DNA of 64,000 nucleotides from Ophiura sarsii (lineage: Eukaryota > Echinodermata > Ophiuroidea > Amphilepidida > Ophiuridae): NCBI GenBank assembly GCA_035610835.1, contig CM069449.1, forward strand, positions 7,648,542-7,712,541. The letters run 5' to 3'. Of the stretch, positions 12,087 to 52,596 are shown in pieces. The position numbers and the translations under genes are program-made. The notes under the pieces were generated by a model, which ran no database searches, was not told where the DNA came from, and worked only from the letters and a program-made list of their open reading frames with translations. Numbering within the stretch: the first letter of the stretch is position 1; every line of letters starts with the position of its first letter.

Positions 12087-14570
12087 ATGTTGTACAGTCT
12101 GGTACCATAGGTTGTATAGTCTGGTGAAGCAATTGGCTACCCGATGATAGGTCGTATAGTCACTTCCATATAATAAACAGTGGTAGATTTGTCAAGCAAT
12201 TGAAGCAACGGTGTGTAGTTAGTCCACTGTTAAGTTGCGATTTTGTCTCAAAACAGAATGAACATATAAAATGGCGATACATTCTTAGATTTACTCAAAC
12301 CCTGGTATTTGAAATGTGGGCATCGATGGGTATATATCATTTTGTGACAGCCTGTGTATGAATAAATGCACCAAATTGGAAACAGACAATTTTGCGCATT
12401 TGACTTAAATGTTCTCTGAACACTTTGGAATACGTTTCATTTATGTAATGTTAGCATAACACTGAAGTTTTGACAATTTCTTTTGCAAAAACCCACATGA
12501 ATGGAATCTGAAGAATGAGCACGTGTTTACCATGTTTGAAAGTTGATCAATGTGTATTATTTTGAGTTATACAATCAAACATTTTATAGCTCATGGGGCC
12601 TCAGAAATTGTTAATGTTAAAAACTTATTTTACAACTTATTAAACCACTTTTTGGCGCACCAGCTACGACGGTCGCTTCTATCATGTCTATAATGTTGAG
12701 TTTAGACATAAAACTAGTCGGCATACCCACCTGTGATCTTTTCCAGGGGACGCCCTCAATCCTGGAAAAATTGGAAGCAGATTTTCTTGCAGATTTACTT
12801 TTCTGATCATAAATCATATATATATTACAAGGTACAGAGTGATACGATTCCTAATAACCTCAAAATCATAGTGAATTTAGAGTAAAATAAAAAAATTAAA
12901 AAAAATTAAAAAAAATTGACGCAATCTATTTTCAATCAATTCGTGAAGAGACTTGATTGAATCCCCTTCAGTTAGTCCTGTAATTGATATATCTCAGTTC
13001 AAAAACAAACTACTTTTGCAGTATTTCTTATAGGGGAGGGTAAAGCTTAATGGTTGTCTTGACCTGGATCTGGATAATCAAAATGCAATTTAATATCAAA
13101 TTAGCCATTTCTATTGTTTGCAGTCTGTGAAAGAGATATCTGAAATTTAGACCGGTTATATTTAACCTTATTTCACAGAAATTCACACTAAATGGAAATT
13201 TGGTTTTCACTGAACACCCAGTACTGATATCAATGTACAATGCACTTGTAGCTGGACTACAATTACGGAATATTGCGTAACACTTTCCACGCGGCTATTG
13301 GGTTTACCATATAAAAACAGATGTTCAGAAATCTTTCCCAATCTATCTCAAGGATTACTGAACCAATACGAGGCATGTTTGTACTTATTTCAATGCATTT
13401 CACATGCCAAGTATGGTTATGAAATTTAGCGTAACCTACAATCTTTCCTGATCTTTGTACCATTGAAATTGACAAAAGAGAACTGTAGTCAATCTCGGGG
13501 AAAAAAATTACCTTTACTTTTGACATGTTTGACATTGCTGAAAACTGACGTCATGAAAATAATGTTCACTATTGCAAACTATATGCAGCGGGATATACAT
13601 GTACATTGTATCAAACACCATTGTAAATTATCAGGTGATGTATGTATTAGACCAATAATATGGACAACATCTAATTCATTTGTTCTTGTGGAAAATTAAC
13701 ATAAACGAATAGGCCTATCCTCGCATATAATTTTATTTGTTCAAAATGTGTATATGTTTTCTCATTTAAGAAACCATCAAATTGTGAATAAAAGGTTCGA
13801 AAAGGTCATCGACCCGGGCAGTGACTTGTATCTGTTTTATTTACAGTCAAGGTTTAAATAAAATAAAATTCCGAACAACTCGTATCATTTTATTTTAGTT
13901 ATATCGAAATAACCATAATGAGCACTATATCTGTATAGTTGCGTTCAATTAGATTATAGTCGATTTGACACTCAAGTCAAGTCTAACATTTGTTTATGCT
14001 CACGTGATCCTAAAAGAAATTAAGCTTGGTTGCAAAAATTGTCAATTTAGGCAAATCTGATAATTTTCACGAATTCAAAATAGTTCCATTAAAACGTTAC
14101 GCCAGCATTTTATAATTACGCTCTCGCAGCAATGAGCATGATGAGTTCAGCACGGTATCAAATCCACGCCAAACTACTGTCGCCCATATTAGGCCGTGAA
14201 AGCCGTGAACCGCGTAATGTACTTTTGAAGATACACATCTCTTTTCTGAATTTTGAAGCAAATTACAAATATCGGTGGTGTAGGAAATAGGAAAATCGAT
14301 TCAAGGACATAAGCCGACTGGCTTCTTATTTACATAACAATTGGCCTTTGCAGATCATGTTCATAGACTAGCTAGGGGCCATTCAATGTAGGCCTACGGA
14401 GTAGTAAACACAATTATATTTACAGGACATTCTTTATCCCAGTGAAATTGCAAAAGAAAAAAGTATCATTCAACATTCAATAAATATAGCGAACGATAGA
14501 TAAGCAATCCTGTCAATTTATAAAGACAAACAGTGTAATAACAAAACAGAAAAGAAAACCCCATCCCCAT
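12087..14570. other. Noncoding interior; fragment of the TTCTTGCAGATTTAC repeat at 12760-12900
   Basis: The only recognised feature is at about 12760-12900: GAAGCAGATTTTCTTGCAG, CTGATCATAAATCAT, GATACGATTCCTAAT. These match the palindrome at 54150-54440 and, weakly, 29645-29730. The rest shows no gene. Confidence 0.55.
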
Positions 14571-14572
14571 CC

Positions 14573-14646
14573 GCAGGATTCGAACCACTGACCTCATGAT
14601 TGTGAAGCCGGCGCTTTGACGTTTGAGCTAATGAAGGCTATACATG
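14573..14646 (-). pseudogene. tRNA-like sequence in the right arm, Val-CAC-type loop
   Basis: The reverse strand reads TTAGCTCAAACG, a loop TTCACAA (CAC), and a clear B-box GGTTCGAATCC. Stems pair poorly, so it is a relic. It lies at the position in the right arm that mirrors the tRNA-like block at 10008-10080. Confidence 0.55.
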
Positions 14647-15010
14647 AACGTTTTGAAGAAAAACATTACATAGAGTTCAAAATACAAATATCTCTTAAAT
14701 CGTAGGCTAAAATGCTTTATATTTCGATTGGTGTGCATTTTTAACATGGGTTATCGCCCAAAAGTTGATTATATGCTGAAGGAGATTGTAATTCTGATTT
14801 CATTATAATGCATAACACTATTTTTTGAAACGATTCTAGACACCTATTTCGTTCGTAAATAAATGTCACCATTACGTTTGATCGATTAAAATTCGCGGCA
14901 AATCTATTGCACCATGGGTATTATTACTTGGAAACACGGAGACTCAGATACATAGGGAGTCATGTGACTTTTGTCCAGGACAAACACTTGAGATGTACAC
15001 GCCCCTTTAA

Positions 15011-16580
15011 CGAAAGAAATCTCTGCACAGGAATAGTAACCAACGTTGGTGTTGAGCTGCCTCGGTTGATTTGCCATAATTAGTTAACGAAAGTTCAGAA
15101 ATAAGCAGAAAAAGAATTTCATTGTACATGTATACGCACATTGATACTAATATTACACATACATACCGGCGAAAGACACTGGAGAAAGAAATGTTATTGA
15201 TCCAATTGTTCCCTTTTTATTTTTGACAGTGGCCAACATGAACATGCTAAATATCAAGAATCATTTTATAATGTATATTGTATAATAAATTCCCAGTATC
15301 AAACATAACAGGGATCCTTATGTGTAAAATGCTACCATATATCATCCAGGTATTAAATCAGTGATTAATATTCGTAAAATACAAGAATATATCTTGTGGT
15401 CGTCAAAATACAACATGGATCTTTCTGTGTAAAATACAAACAATATAGCTTCCCGATAACAAATCCAATAGGGTTTTTTCTGTGTGTACAATGATATAGT
15501 TCAATCAGTTCCAATTTGACGAGATATATTCCTTTCTTCATCTATCCGCGCGCAAATGGTATAAGCACGATGTTGGCATACGAAAGCGTCACGCATACAA
15601 TGCCACTGCGATTTTGCCCGCCATATTGCACCATGCGAGCATTTTTCACTCGCCGCTCTTTTAAATTCATTCGCTGCTGTAAACAGGTTTCGCCAATTTG
15701 GAACTGACTGAACTATACCATATTAAAACCAAATATTTCTAATACAACAGGGATCTTGTCATGTAAAATACCGCCGTATATCTTCTTCTATATAGTAGGC
15801 CTATATACCCAGAAATTTAAGAAAAGTGATACACCAGCTATGCTATGCTGCTTCGTTAAAGTTGGCTTTATATGATAAAAATAACAAAGCAAGATATACC
15901 ATCTTAGTGTGGGGAAACGAGGGATAATAAAGCGATGAAACAGTGAAATATATTAAGGCAAACAATACAAATTGCTGTGCAATGCAATAAAACAACACAG
16001 TAGTAACTTGGATATCTAGTAGGCAATATCGCTTACTGATTGTGCTATAATTATAGTGGTGAACTCGTCTGCTATCACTATATTCTTGATAAAATTATAG
16101 TGTTACTACATTACTTGTTTGTAAATGATATTATTTTGGTCTCAATGGCAAGAGATTAAACTATACCATAAATCGATTTATAGGTACATGTACCAATCAC
16201 ATAGTCATGGAATGTAACGAATCTCTATGGGGATGTAGCAACCACCCCCTCTTTCGTTAGAAAAAAATCGGAGGACGAATTGGTGATACAAAGTAAACAT
16301 AAATCTATTTTAATAAGCTTCTCAACAAGTTCGGAAATGTTATTCATTCTCCAAATTTTCAGATAACTGTAAATCCATTCTATTTCCAACGATACCTCAT
16401 TATAAATCTAGTTGAGAATATGTTGATGGTTAGGTCTCATTCAAAATGTGCCAATACAAAGTCAACACTACGTTGTGCTCAGAAGCAACCCAGCCGTTTG
16501 TTCAATAAAGTGTTACATTGAAAACAAGTGTAAAACACATGGACTTTCCATTAATGTGCAACACACTATAAACATGATGA
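15011..16580. repeat. Intergenic with a degenerate tandem repeat at about 15300-15790
   Basis: Four diverged blocks share the order CAACAGGGATC, TGTGTAAAAT, TATATC. They occur near 15310, 15410, 15470 and 15750. Nothing else was recognised. Confidence 0.4.
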
Positions 16581-16585
16581 ACATA

Positions 16586-17345
16586 CGAGGGTCATTGAAT
16601 AAGTTCTGCCTCCTCACGCATAACATCGCTAAAACGAATGTCAGCCTCATGACATTTGTCATGATTATAGCTCTGAATCATAGTATACAAATATGAACTG
16701 TTCATGAGGGAAATGGGGTGAACTATTGCCCCAAGGTGATCTGGAGACCGTAAGTCTACTATTTTCCCGAAGCCGAAGGCTGATGGAAAATAGTAGTCTT
16801 AGGTCTAAGGAAAATATAGTTCACCCCATTTCACGAATAAAGAGCAGTCCATATTTGTTTTATATAATGCATGAAAATATTTTTGTGTGCGATTTTGATC
16901 AAATTAAACATGAAAAATATCTTACAGGAGAGTTGATCCTCTATGCCATTATGGCAAAATCGTAGGAGGCAGGGCATCTTATGTCTTTCAAAAAGTACTA
17001 TTAGTACTATAGTACTAGTTCTTTTTGAAAGACAAAACAAAAGACCTGGAAGTGACGTCAAGCATGAAATGGACCAAACTATTTTTGTGTTATCTGATGT
17101 AGTATCCACCAATCAGATCAGGCGAGTTGATCCTCTATGCCATTATGGCAAAATCGTACGAGGCAGGGCATTTTTTAACCATTGGTTTTTACTGCATCTG
17201 CAGAAAAGTACAATCAGTACTCAGACCAATTTACTATAAATTGTAGCTGAGATTTGTAAGCTACAATTGTGGAATATTTCATACGACTGGCTTATATAAT
17301 AGCAAAGTTGTGAAGTAGGAGGTACAACTTATTGAATGACCCTCG
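16586..17345. mobile_element. Mariner-like MITE, CGAGGGTCATT termini, TA flanks
   Basis: 760 bp with inverted ends of about 30 bp (CGAGGGTCATTGAATAAGTT and its near-reverse) and TA on both sides. Inside are a hairpin at 16709-16835 (GGGGTGAACTATT/AATATAGTTCACCCC) and two direct copies of GTTGATCCTCTATGCCATTA (16932, 17127). There is no transposase frame. Confidence 0.85.
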
Positions 17346-17945
17346 TATAACGAAATATGCATAATATATTCGATTTAAATATATTATACACAGGCACACT
17401 TTTTAAAATCATTATAAAATATCCCATAATATTTTGCTTTTGAATAATGACATTTGGTCGGCCTATGACATTATATTAAGTAAATGGGGAGATGTCACAA
17501 TTGTGGTGGAAAATGATATTCAAAGCCCAGGATCTGAATTAATACACATAACATTAATTCACCAGCCAAAGCCAAAGTACATCTAGAATTATTCATACAT
17601 TGCAATTGGTTTGGTTTTTATCTGGACGTGCCACTGGCTTATTTATATTCACTAGCGGGACTCTTCGAACGGGCTCCCGCTTCCGCTAGTATAAGCAGTC
17701 CCTACCATCACATAGGCACCTACACAATTAAAAAAGGTATACAAACATTATCATAAAATTGGTAAGAATACATGTACATTCCTGACCTGAAATTGAATGT
17801 TTCCCATCATTACCCCATGTCACATACATGATTAAATATAACGCAGGCCTATAATATTTTGACCTGAAATTGAATGTTTCCCGTCATTACCCCAAGCTAT
17901 ATCTAATGCTACATATCTAAGCGCTAAAGTTCCATGGCACGATTT
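17346..17945. other. Intergenic with a diverged GC hairpin at 17655-17700
   Basis: ACTAGCGGGACTCTTCGAAC and the following GGGCTCCCGC/CCGCTAG resemble the hairpin repeated at 62765 and 63772, with similar following text (AGCAGTCCCTACC, GCACCTAC). Nothing else was recognised. Confidence 0.45.
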
Positions 17946-17953
17946 TCGTTTAA

Positions 17954-19167
17954 AGGGACATTAAGTGGTGTTGAAAATTGTAAATGTTTAAAAATTTACT
18001 TCAGAATTCAAGATGAACATTAAAAATTGCCATTATTGTTGTTTCTACTAACAAAAATACAGCAAAACTTGATTAAAACAATATCATCGCTATTTAATGA
18101 AAAACGCCCTCTATGCAAATATGGTTCGCGTTATGTATCAAGCGTACTGCAGGGGATACTGTCGGACGTAAAATGCTCGTCCCGGCTGTACGAGCATTTT
18201 TGAATCGACGTTTTCTTGTACAAAGAGAGCTGATTTTTCGTAATCCATAGGTGTAGGGGAGATGCGGGAGAGTTGAGCCACCGGGAGAGTTGAACCACCC
18301 CCTATAACTCGAAAAGTAGTAACTTACTAAAATTTATATTGGCATATATTGTTATATAGCATCAATACGACATTCTTAGTGTTAAACTCTACTGTCATGT
18401 GTGCTCAGTATCAAAGATACCTAAACAAAATCATTTTTTTCACTTTTGAGTGAAAAATGGAAAAATAAATGTTTTGTCTTTTTTCCCATAGCAAGACTTA
18501 GAATATAATAGCGGTAATTTGTTTATTGAAGGGGGTATATATGACCATTATTTTAGAGAACTATTGTAAACTACCAAAAGTTCTACACAAGACAGGATTG
18601 GGTTATTTACAAAATGGTCACCCAGAGGAGAGTTGAGCCATTGGTCATGGGGAGAGTTGAGCATAGGGAAAACATGTAGTAACATTTTGATTTTTGGACT
18701 AAAGGTGAAAAATGTATAATAAATGAGAGAAAATGTTATTTTGTGCCATGATAATAACAATTGAGCACCATATTTACTTTAAGGATTAATAAATCAAAAG
18801 TTTTCACCAGCCATTGACTTATCATGCTGGCTCAACTCTCCTGTAATGGTGGCTCAACTCTCCCATACTGTAGGGAGAGTTGAGCCACTTTACCAAAAAA
18901 AATTAAACCTTTTGTATAAATAAGCCTTAACTGCTATCCCAACTGTTATTGTTTCACAACGAAAACAACACTCAAAAGTTTATCTTACACTAATTTTTTA
19001 CAGGTTTGTACTTTTCTTCCGCATATGGTGACACAAAATATAAAATATGGCTCAACTTTCCCGCATCTCCCCTAAGTTCATACATGTAATACAATTATAA
19101 AAATATACTAATCTCAGTTTTTATCATAATTGAGGGCGCAGCCTCCAACGCATCTCTTAGTGCCCCT
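17954..19167. mobile_element. TTAA-flanked MITE, copy 2, inverted, carrying a nested insertion
   Basis: It begins AGGGACATTAAG after TTAA (17950-17953) and ends in GTGCCCCT before TTAA (19168-19171). With the 817-bp nested element and its TA duplication removed, the remainder is about 395 bp and follows copy 1 (4258-4653) in reverse order. Its right end lies 26 bp from the kinase stop codon, so it would form the 3'UTR or flank. Confidence 0.85.
18256..19072. mobile_element. TA-flanked fold-back MITE nested in the TTAA MITE
   Basis: 817 bp with 25-bp inverted ends (GGGGAGATGCGGGAGAGTTG... with one mismatch) flanked by TA (18254-18255, 19073-19074). The GAGAGTTGAGCCA motif recurs inside at 18280, 18629, 18650, 18835 and 18880 in both orientations. 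Copy 1 of the host MITE has the unoccupied site: its reverse strand reads AGGTGTAAGTTCATAC. Confidence 0.85.
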
Positions 19168-19193
19168 TTAAGCTCCCTCTATAGTCTCCATCC

Positions 19194-46999
<27,806 letters not shown>

Positions 47000-48725
47000 C
47001 TGTGAAAATAACGAGCCGTTCTTTTATTAGTTGCTGTACTGTTAACAATCTCTATGAGTGCTTTAAATTCATAATGACCAAGCAAACAGCGCCCTCATTT
47101 GACTAAAACAAATATCTAAAAACCAGCTAATTAACATTTAAACAAATAATTAACAAGTTTGTAACTGGTTATAAAACAAATGTTTCGGGGTTGCAAGTAA
47201 CTTTAACGGGTCACCCTACACCCGCGAAAGGGAGTGGCATTTTTTCTTCTTACATTAAGCGCAATCTGCGGTGGAACGATTACTCACTCACAAGGTAGAA
47301 CAAAATTAATCTTGCAACCCCGTGCCGTAATTTTATGAATGTGAGCTCAAGAAAATGTACGTGACGTAAAAAGTCCGGCAAAGTGTTCCGCCTGCTGATT
47401 GGACAGCGGCAACACCGCAAAGTTGATTTGATTTTCATTTCAGCGTCGATGGCCTGGTTGTTGGATAGTCGTCCGGTGGCATTGTTACGGGTGATCAATA
47501 CGACACACACGCTTTACCTGTCATACTCTCCCCGTGTTGAAGAGAAAATGTTAAAATGAAAATCAGACGTGCCCTAACGTTTGGGATCGTAACTTCCTCA
47601 TTAATCAACCATTCTTAGCGCGTAATATCTCAAATTCAAGACGAGAAATTTCTCAACAACTTTAGAATGAAATATGTTTATGTAGGAGTTATACTTTTAG
47701 AGTTATCAGCATGTTATTACCTGGTCAGATACGTATTGTGATGACTGTACACATGAAACATACAGATATATACATTTAAGTGAGCAAATTCCTTCTCCGT
47801 AATTTGACATCTTTTTCATCATAAAAATTAAGTGGATACGCTTAAAGTTATGATGGCTTACGGCCATGTGTCTTGAACTTGCCACCCTTACCGTTGCATG
47901 AACAGATTTTTACATTTTACACCATCTGGGATTCGAATTAGCATATCGCAATAACTACTTGTTCTACCCCATAACAAGTATACACTTTCTGAACGGTAAA
48001 TCTCACAAGAAATCCAAATATGCTATTGGAATTTAGATAGGACCTATTGGTAACATGTTGCTATTTTTCTTTTCATATTTGGATTTAAGCCCAATCATAA
48101 TTTTAATGTGCATATTAGTTCCTCATGCAATTACCCATCAGAACATAATAGTTGTCAATGGTAACTTGATGAAATATACTATATCGAAGATGTAAATGAG
48201 CACAAACGTTTAAATTTCAAATCCGACATTTTGGAATTCCCCTATTTGAGAGCTTTCCAAAAATGCATAATTTTGCTATCATCGGTTGAATACTTTTTTT
48301 GTTGTTATAGTCATGTATGTAAAACCGATGAATTAGGGCAAGTTCACTGTGTAGAGAATAGGGAAAGCCAAGGAAAATGCAATCGATTCGTGATTACTAT
48401 TGTTACATACTAGTTGTCACGTTTGTTGAAACAGAATCTTATAAAATATAAAACAATATATAAAATGAGAGCAAAATCATGTTTGTACCATACAGGGATG
48501 AGGAGTTATTGTAAATTGAACGTAGAATTGGGAACATTTTCTATATTCCCCATATAGATTGTACACAGCGCCGCCGCCACCGCCACCACCCCTGACTTTC
48601 ACAATATAATCAATCATATGCTAGCCAAACAGTTATGGAAATACCTGACTTATTCACACAGTGTAGCTAGATAGGCTTTCACATGACACCTCAACCATAG
48701 CTCTACCGCATTTAGTTGTTGAGTT
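47000..48725. other. Upstream of the last recognised kinase exon, no exon found
   Basis: The missing SH2 first half would be expected here or further right. No frame with the W-Y/F and FLVRES landmarks was found. A CCGCCGCCACC microsatellite lies at 48571. Confidence 0.4.
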
Positions 48726-48729
48726 AATA

Positions 48730-49050
48730 CACCTATCAGTTGTAAGACGCACTATACGACCCCCGGGAGAGGTGCGTCGTGGGTGCGTCGTTTACCAATA
48801 ATTCTTGACGGAGGGTACGTCAGTGGCAGCCTTTAGTCCGTCAAAAAAATTGACGAAGGGTGCGTAAAGGTCCGTCACTTTACATGGATGCGAATGGGCT
48901 AATAGTTGACTGAGGGTGCGTATTTGGATGGCAATGGTCCGTCATTTTTTTGACACAGGGTGCGTCATGGTACATGAGAAGTTGACGCACCTCGGTAAAG
49001 TGACGCACCACTCCCGGGGGTCGTATAGTGCGTCTTACAACTGATAGGTG
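48730..49050. mobile_element. Fold-back MITE with TGACGCACC motif, copy 1
   Basis: 321 bp with nearly perfect inverted arms (CACCTATCAGTTGTAAGACG... into CTATACGACCCCCGGGAG) and TA at the edges. The motif GGTGCGTC or its reverse GACGCACC recurs about eight times inside. Confidence 0.85.
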
Positions 49051-49930
49051 TATAATAGAGAGAGATGGATGATTCGTTACCAAAAACGCAACGCCACCAG
49101 TCAATAGTTAGGGCACCCAAGCCATATATGAAAGCTATGAAGATTGTTAAACGGGGTCAGTCGTCACAAACATGCACAAACACCATAGTCAAACGACTTT
49201 GCTATTGTCATGCTATTGTCAACACTCCCTACACAGAGGTCTGCATGTAATGTCTATGGCAGATTTCATTCCGTGGTATAAAGCTATGGGGTTTCCGTGG
49301 TCTTAGCTATCTCCAAGCAGATAGAGAAATACGTACATGGACTTTTTTGTAGACAAGGGTTCATTTCATGATTTGGTGAGGTTTAGAATGAGTTAGGATT
49401 CCTGTAATTTTGAAGACCACGGATTTTCAAAACGTGAATTTTCCGACATTGTACGACATAAATTTGGTCACCAAACGTGTTTAAAACTATACATTTTACT
49501 GTTATGCAGATGTTATTGACCCTCCTCTAAAATTCTACATGATTTTTAACACGTTTCTTAGTTTTTGAGATGCCCAAATAGACCATTTTCCGAAGCTATT
49601 TCTAGCAAATATTGCAGTCACTAAGACTCCATTGTTTTCTTGCGTATAACAACATATGACATGCAGCGTGACCTCCCTACTGGCTGCCACCACCCGTCCA
49701 AAACACATGGCCTGAAGTGACCAGTCCCAACGAGAGAAATGGTAGGTCATTGATTTTCCTAGGGATATTGCTTATTGTGATGTGTGCTACGCAATATTAA
49801 TGGGGGGGGGGGGGGGTGTTACTAATCACGTCAGAGCTAATTATTCACCCATAGCCGACTGTTTAGATTTGTACAATACAAATCAATGATATCCCATAGG
49901 AAATAATTTGCTATAACTTTGTGTTCGTTA
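49051..49930. other. Spacer between two related MITEs, poly-G at 49801-49817
   Basis: No gene or repeat end was recognised apart from the G-tract. Confidence 0.4.
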
Positions 49931-49931
49931 C

Positions 49932-50339
49932 GCACATGTCAGATGTATGACGCACTATACGACCCCCGGGAATGGTGCGTCATTTTACCGAGGTACGTCA
50001 TTTTCTCACGTACCATGCATGACGCACCCCTGTGTCACAAATATGACGGACCTTTCCCATACAAGGATGGTACCCTTACTCAATTTTGTAATGCACCCCA
50101 CCATCATACATTATTGTTAGCGGAACTGGATTGCAATATATATGAAAATACTTTTTAAAAAGTGTAAACAAATATTTTCTTCACGAGCGGCAAATAGGCC
50201 TAAGTCATATATACGTGAGTACCGCCCGGGGTATTTCCCGTTATGGGTATATTTACAAGAATGTGGTGGTAAATGACGCGTCCATGATGCACCTCTCCAG
50301 GGGGTCATATCGTGCGTCATACATACAACTGATATGTGC
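49932..50339. mobile_element. Fold-back MITE with GACGCAC motif, copy 2 (diverged)
   Basis: Ends GCACATGTCAGATGTATGAC and its near-reverse at 50300-50339, with the same CGCACTATACGACCCCCGGG block. The GACGCACC motif is repeated inside. More diverged and longer than copy 1. Confidence 0.75.
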
Positions 50340-51762
50340 ATTAGGTCCGGTCATTAAAACACAAACATTTAAAAATATCCACTCAATTACTGAGGTATCC
50401 AATTACGGCGACGAACCTTGTTCACTTTTCTTTTCTTTTCTTTTCTTTTGGTTCCGACTATAAACTTTGAAATAGCTAATATACATTTACATAAGCACCT
50501 GGTCAGGAACTCTTCGTGTTAGGTGTATGCCTAGTGCACAATTTCTGGACAGGTAGTTTTATGTAGTCTAAATGTATATTTGATATTAAGACCTATATTA
50601 CATTGTTATATATTTATATATTGCATACAGCATGCACGCGCGCTGAAAAAAAGGTTTCTTCTGTCTAGTATTCAGTCATAATTTTCATCATTCATTACAG
50701 TCTGCGTAGGTCGCAATGTGGGTACTGCACATGTGCAAACACGTCATAAAGTGCTCATAAGGCAATAATTGTCCAACTGTCACGGACATTGCCGCATATT
50801 TCGGTCACTTGATCTATCAGTGAAATGTACTGTGCGTCATACATTACTCGCAAATTATGGCGATATTGATAAAACACACAGATAAATTTTGGAGTTTTTA
50901 ATACTGTATTAATATAACATCTTCGTTATTCGCGTGGCTTATTTACTGGTTTATTTTCTCATTTACTGGTTTATTTTCTCATTTACTGGTTTATTAAATT
51001 CATTTGTTTGTCACATATTGTTATTGTTTTTTCTCTCTTTTGGTTTTTGTTCTTCTTTATTTTTGAACTTTTATCGTTGGTTGTTGTTTGTCTTTTTTTC
51101 TCTCTGTCTACCACATGTAAAATGACCAGTCCGTCACAATGCATTTCGTACTTTTGATGCATTTATTAAACACTGAAGATAAATTATAACCGTCAAGTTA
51201 AGTAAATGCAAAGCAAATACAATCATTCCATGACTTCAATGGCAAATACAACGCTACAATTAATTAACACAATAGTTATTACTTTATAGCGTCTATAATG
51301 CGGTTGTGACTGATCCCTTATCAAAAAAGAAACGCATTTCGATAACAAAAAGAATTGTAATTGATTGTTGCATAATAAACTACTGTCATATACTTAGTTT
51401 AAATAATGCATTTCACCCATTGCACCCTATGTAAGACCACATGTAACACTCGCGCATTCCATATAAATGGGCCATAATCACGCATAAAATGACCAGTCCC
51501 TAACAATGTTCATGTCGTATTTACTTTATCTTAACCATATATAATAAGTATATCTTGCCACTCTACAAATTATAAGATTATGCAATGTATAGAACACGAG
51601 TTATCCTCTAAACACTGCAAACAGGTTGCTTAAAATATGTTGCTAAAAGTACTGTTATCATCCGTTGGTTGACGTGTTGATTCATTCAATATATGTAGAA
51701 AGTTAGGCGTTGTATAAAAGTAAAAAATCCCCAGCGTTGAGCAATTCGTCGAAAACAATGTC
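50340..51762. repeat. AT-rich stretch with small tandem repeats
   Basis: (TTTTC)5 at 50429-50450 and three copies of a 20-bp unit TTTACTGGTTTATTTTCTCA at 50940-50997. No gene. Confidence 0.6.
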
Positions 51763-51862
51763 NNNNNNNNNNNNNNNNNNNNNNNNNNNNNNNNNNNNNN
51801 NNNNNNNNNNNNNNNNNNNNNNNNNNNNNNNNNNNNNNNNNNNNNNNNNNNNNNNNNNNNNN
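51763..51862. other. Assembly gap, 100 N
   Basis: A run of exactly 100 N, the usual placeholder for a gap of unknown size. Reading frames across it are meaningless. Confidence 0.99.
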
Positions 51863-52208
51863 CCTGAGAACGAGCCCAATCTAGGTGGGACATGCACACA
51901 GACCTATCAATCTGTTGTTTTGATCGCCCTGCCCCCAGACAAGGAAACAGTGTAGTGTATTCTCTTTTTCTTCTTCGTATTTTCCTTTCCCTTTTGGTGT
52001 TTCTTGTATAAATTGTTCTCCACCATTGCAGTTGTGTTAGTGATCTTTTACATATGCTACTTTTACATTTTATCACTTCCCTCTTGTATCCCTTTGGGAT
52101 CCTGTAGCGGTTTTTTGTGTGTGATCTGTTGGGACTCCCCTCTTACCATTATTTTTTTAGTTTTCCGAGCAAAGCATTTGTTACAATGTTCACACTCATA
52201 GGGCATTC

Positions 52209-52514
52209 AGAGCGTGTGTGGTCCAGTGGAGTAGTTGCGGTCTCATAATCATAAGGTCGTGAGTTCTAGCCCCGCTGGTGCCAATGTGTTTGTGTCCTTG
52301 GGCAAAGCACTTAGTCTACATTGCCTATTGGGGGGGTTGCTTTATAGGGGTTATGTATGTTTGTTCATGTTGGTTTATGTCGCAACTTGGCGCTGATTTA
52401 GCTGCTGCCTGGACGTTGCATTGTTTATTAATGTATTTGATGATTTGTAATGTTGTTACAATTCAGCCAGTTGGCTGCGATGACAATAAAAGTTAGACCT
52501 TTATTATTATTATT
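52209..52514 (+). mobile_element. tRNA-derived SINE, 306 bp
   Basis: 5' tRNA-like head with A-box GTGGTCCAGTGGAGTAGTTG and B-box GAGTTCTAGCCCCG, a body with the widespread CCTTGGGCAAAGCACTTAGT block, and a 3' end AATAAAAGTTAGACC plus (TTA)n. The related duplicate near 54920 lacks it (AGGGCATTCATGTAAAATGACA), which gives the empty site. Confidence 0.85.
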
Positions 52515-52596
52515 AAAATTACATCATAGATCAATGTTTTTACAATGTGGATGGCAATTTATTAAATATATAATTTATTTCAAATTCAACACCTAC

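Larger units (their letters stand above)
9656..15006. mobile_element. 5.35-kb TTAA-flanked inverted-repeat element with tRNA-like sequence in both arms
   Basis: Ends are inverted and nearly identical for 48 bp (AGGGGCGTGTACATCTCAAG...; one mismatch) and are flanked by TTAA (9652-9655, 15007-15010). The inverted homology continues weakly inward for more than 400 bp on each side: ACGAACGAAATA, CTAGAAT(T/C)GTTTCAAAAA, AATCAGAATTACA, AAATATAAAGCATTTTA, then a tRNA-like block. No transposase frame was found. The interior holds telomere-like repeats and a Harbinger-like MITE. Calling the whole interval one element is inference from the matched ends; two separate copies facing each other is the alternative. 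Confidence 0.7.

Noticed and set aside
47280..47510. Minus-strand 76-codon frame as a kinase exon
   Set aside because: No SH2, SH3 or kinase motif and no matching splice phase.
47520..47640. Minus-strand frame ending in GESMTG with a GTAAAG donor, considered as the missing FLVR half of the SH2 domain
   Set aside because: The spacing to the FYLSV exon fits, but the upstream sequence lacks the W-Y/F start, hydrophobic pattern and Arg of an SH2 first half, so the match is probably chance.
51630..52076. Frames crossing the gap
   Set aside because: They run through 100 N and have no biological meaning.
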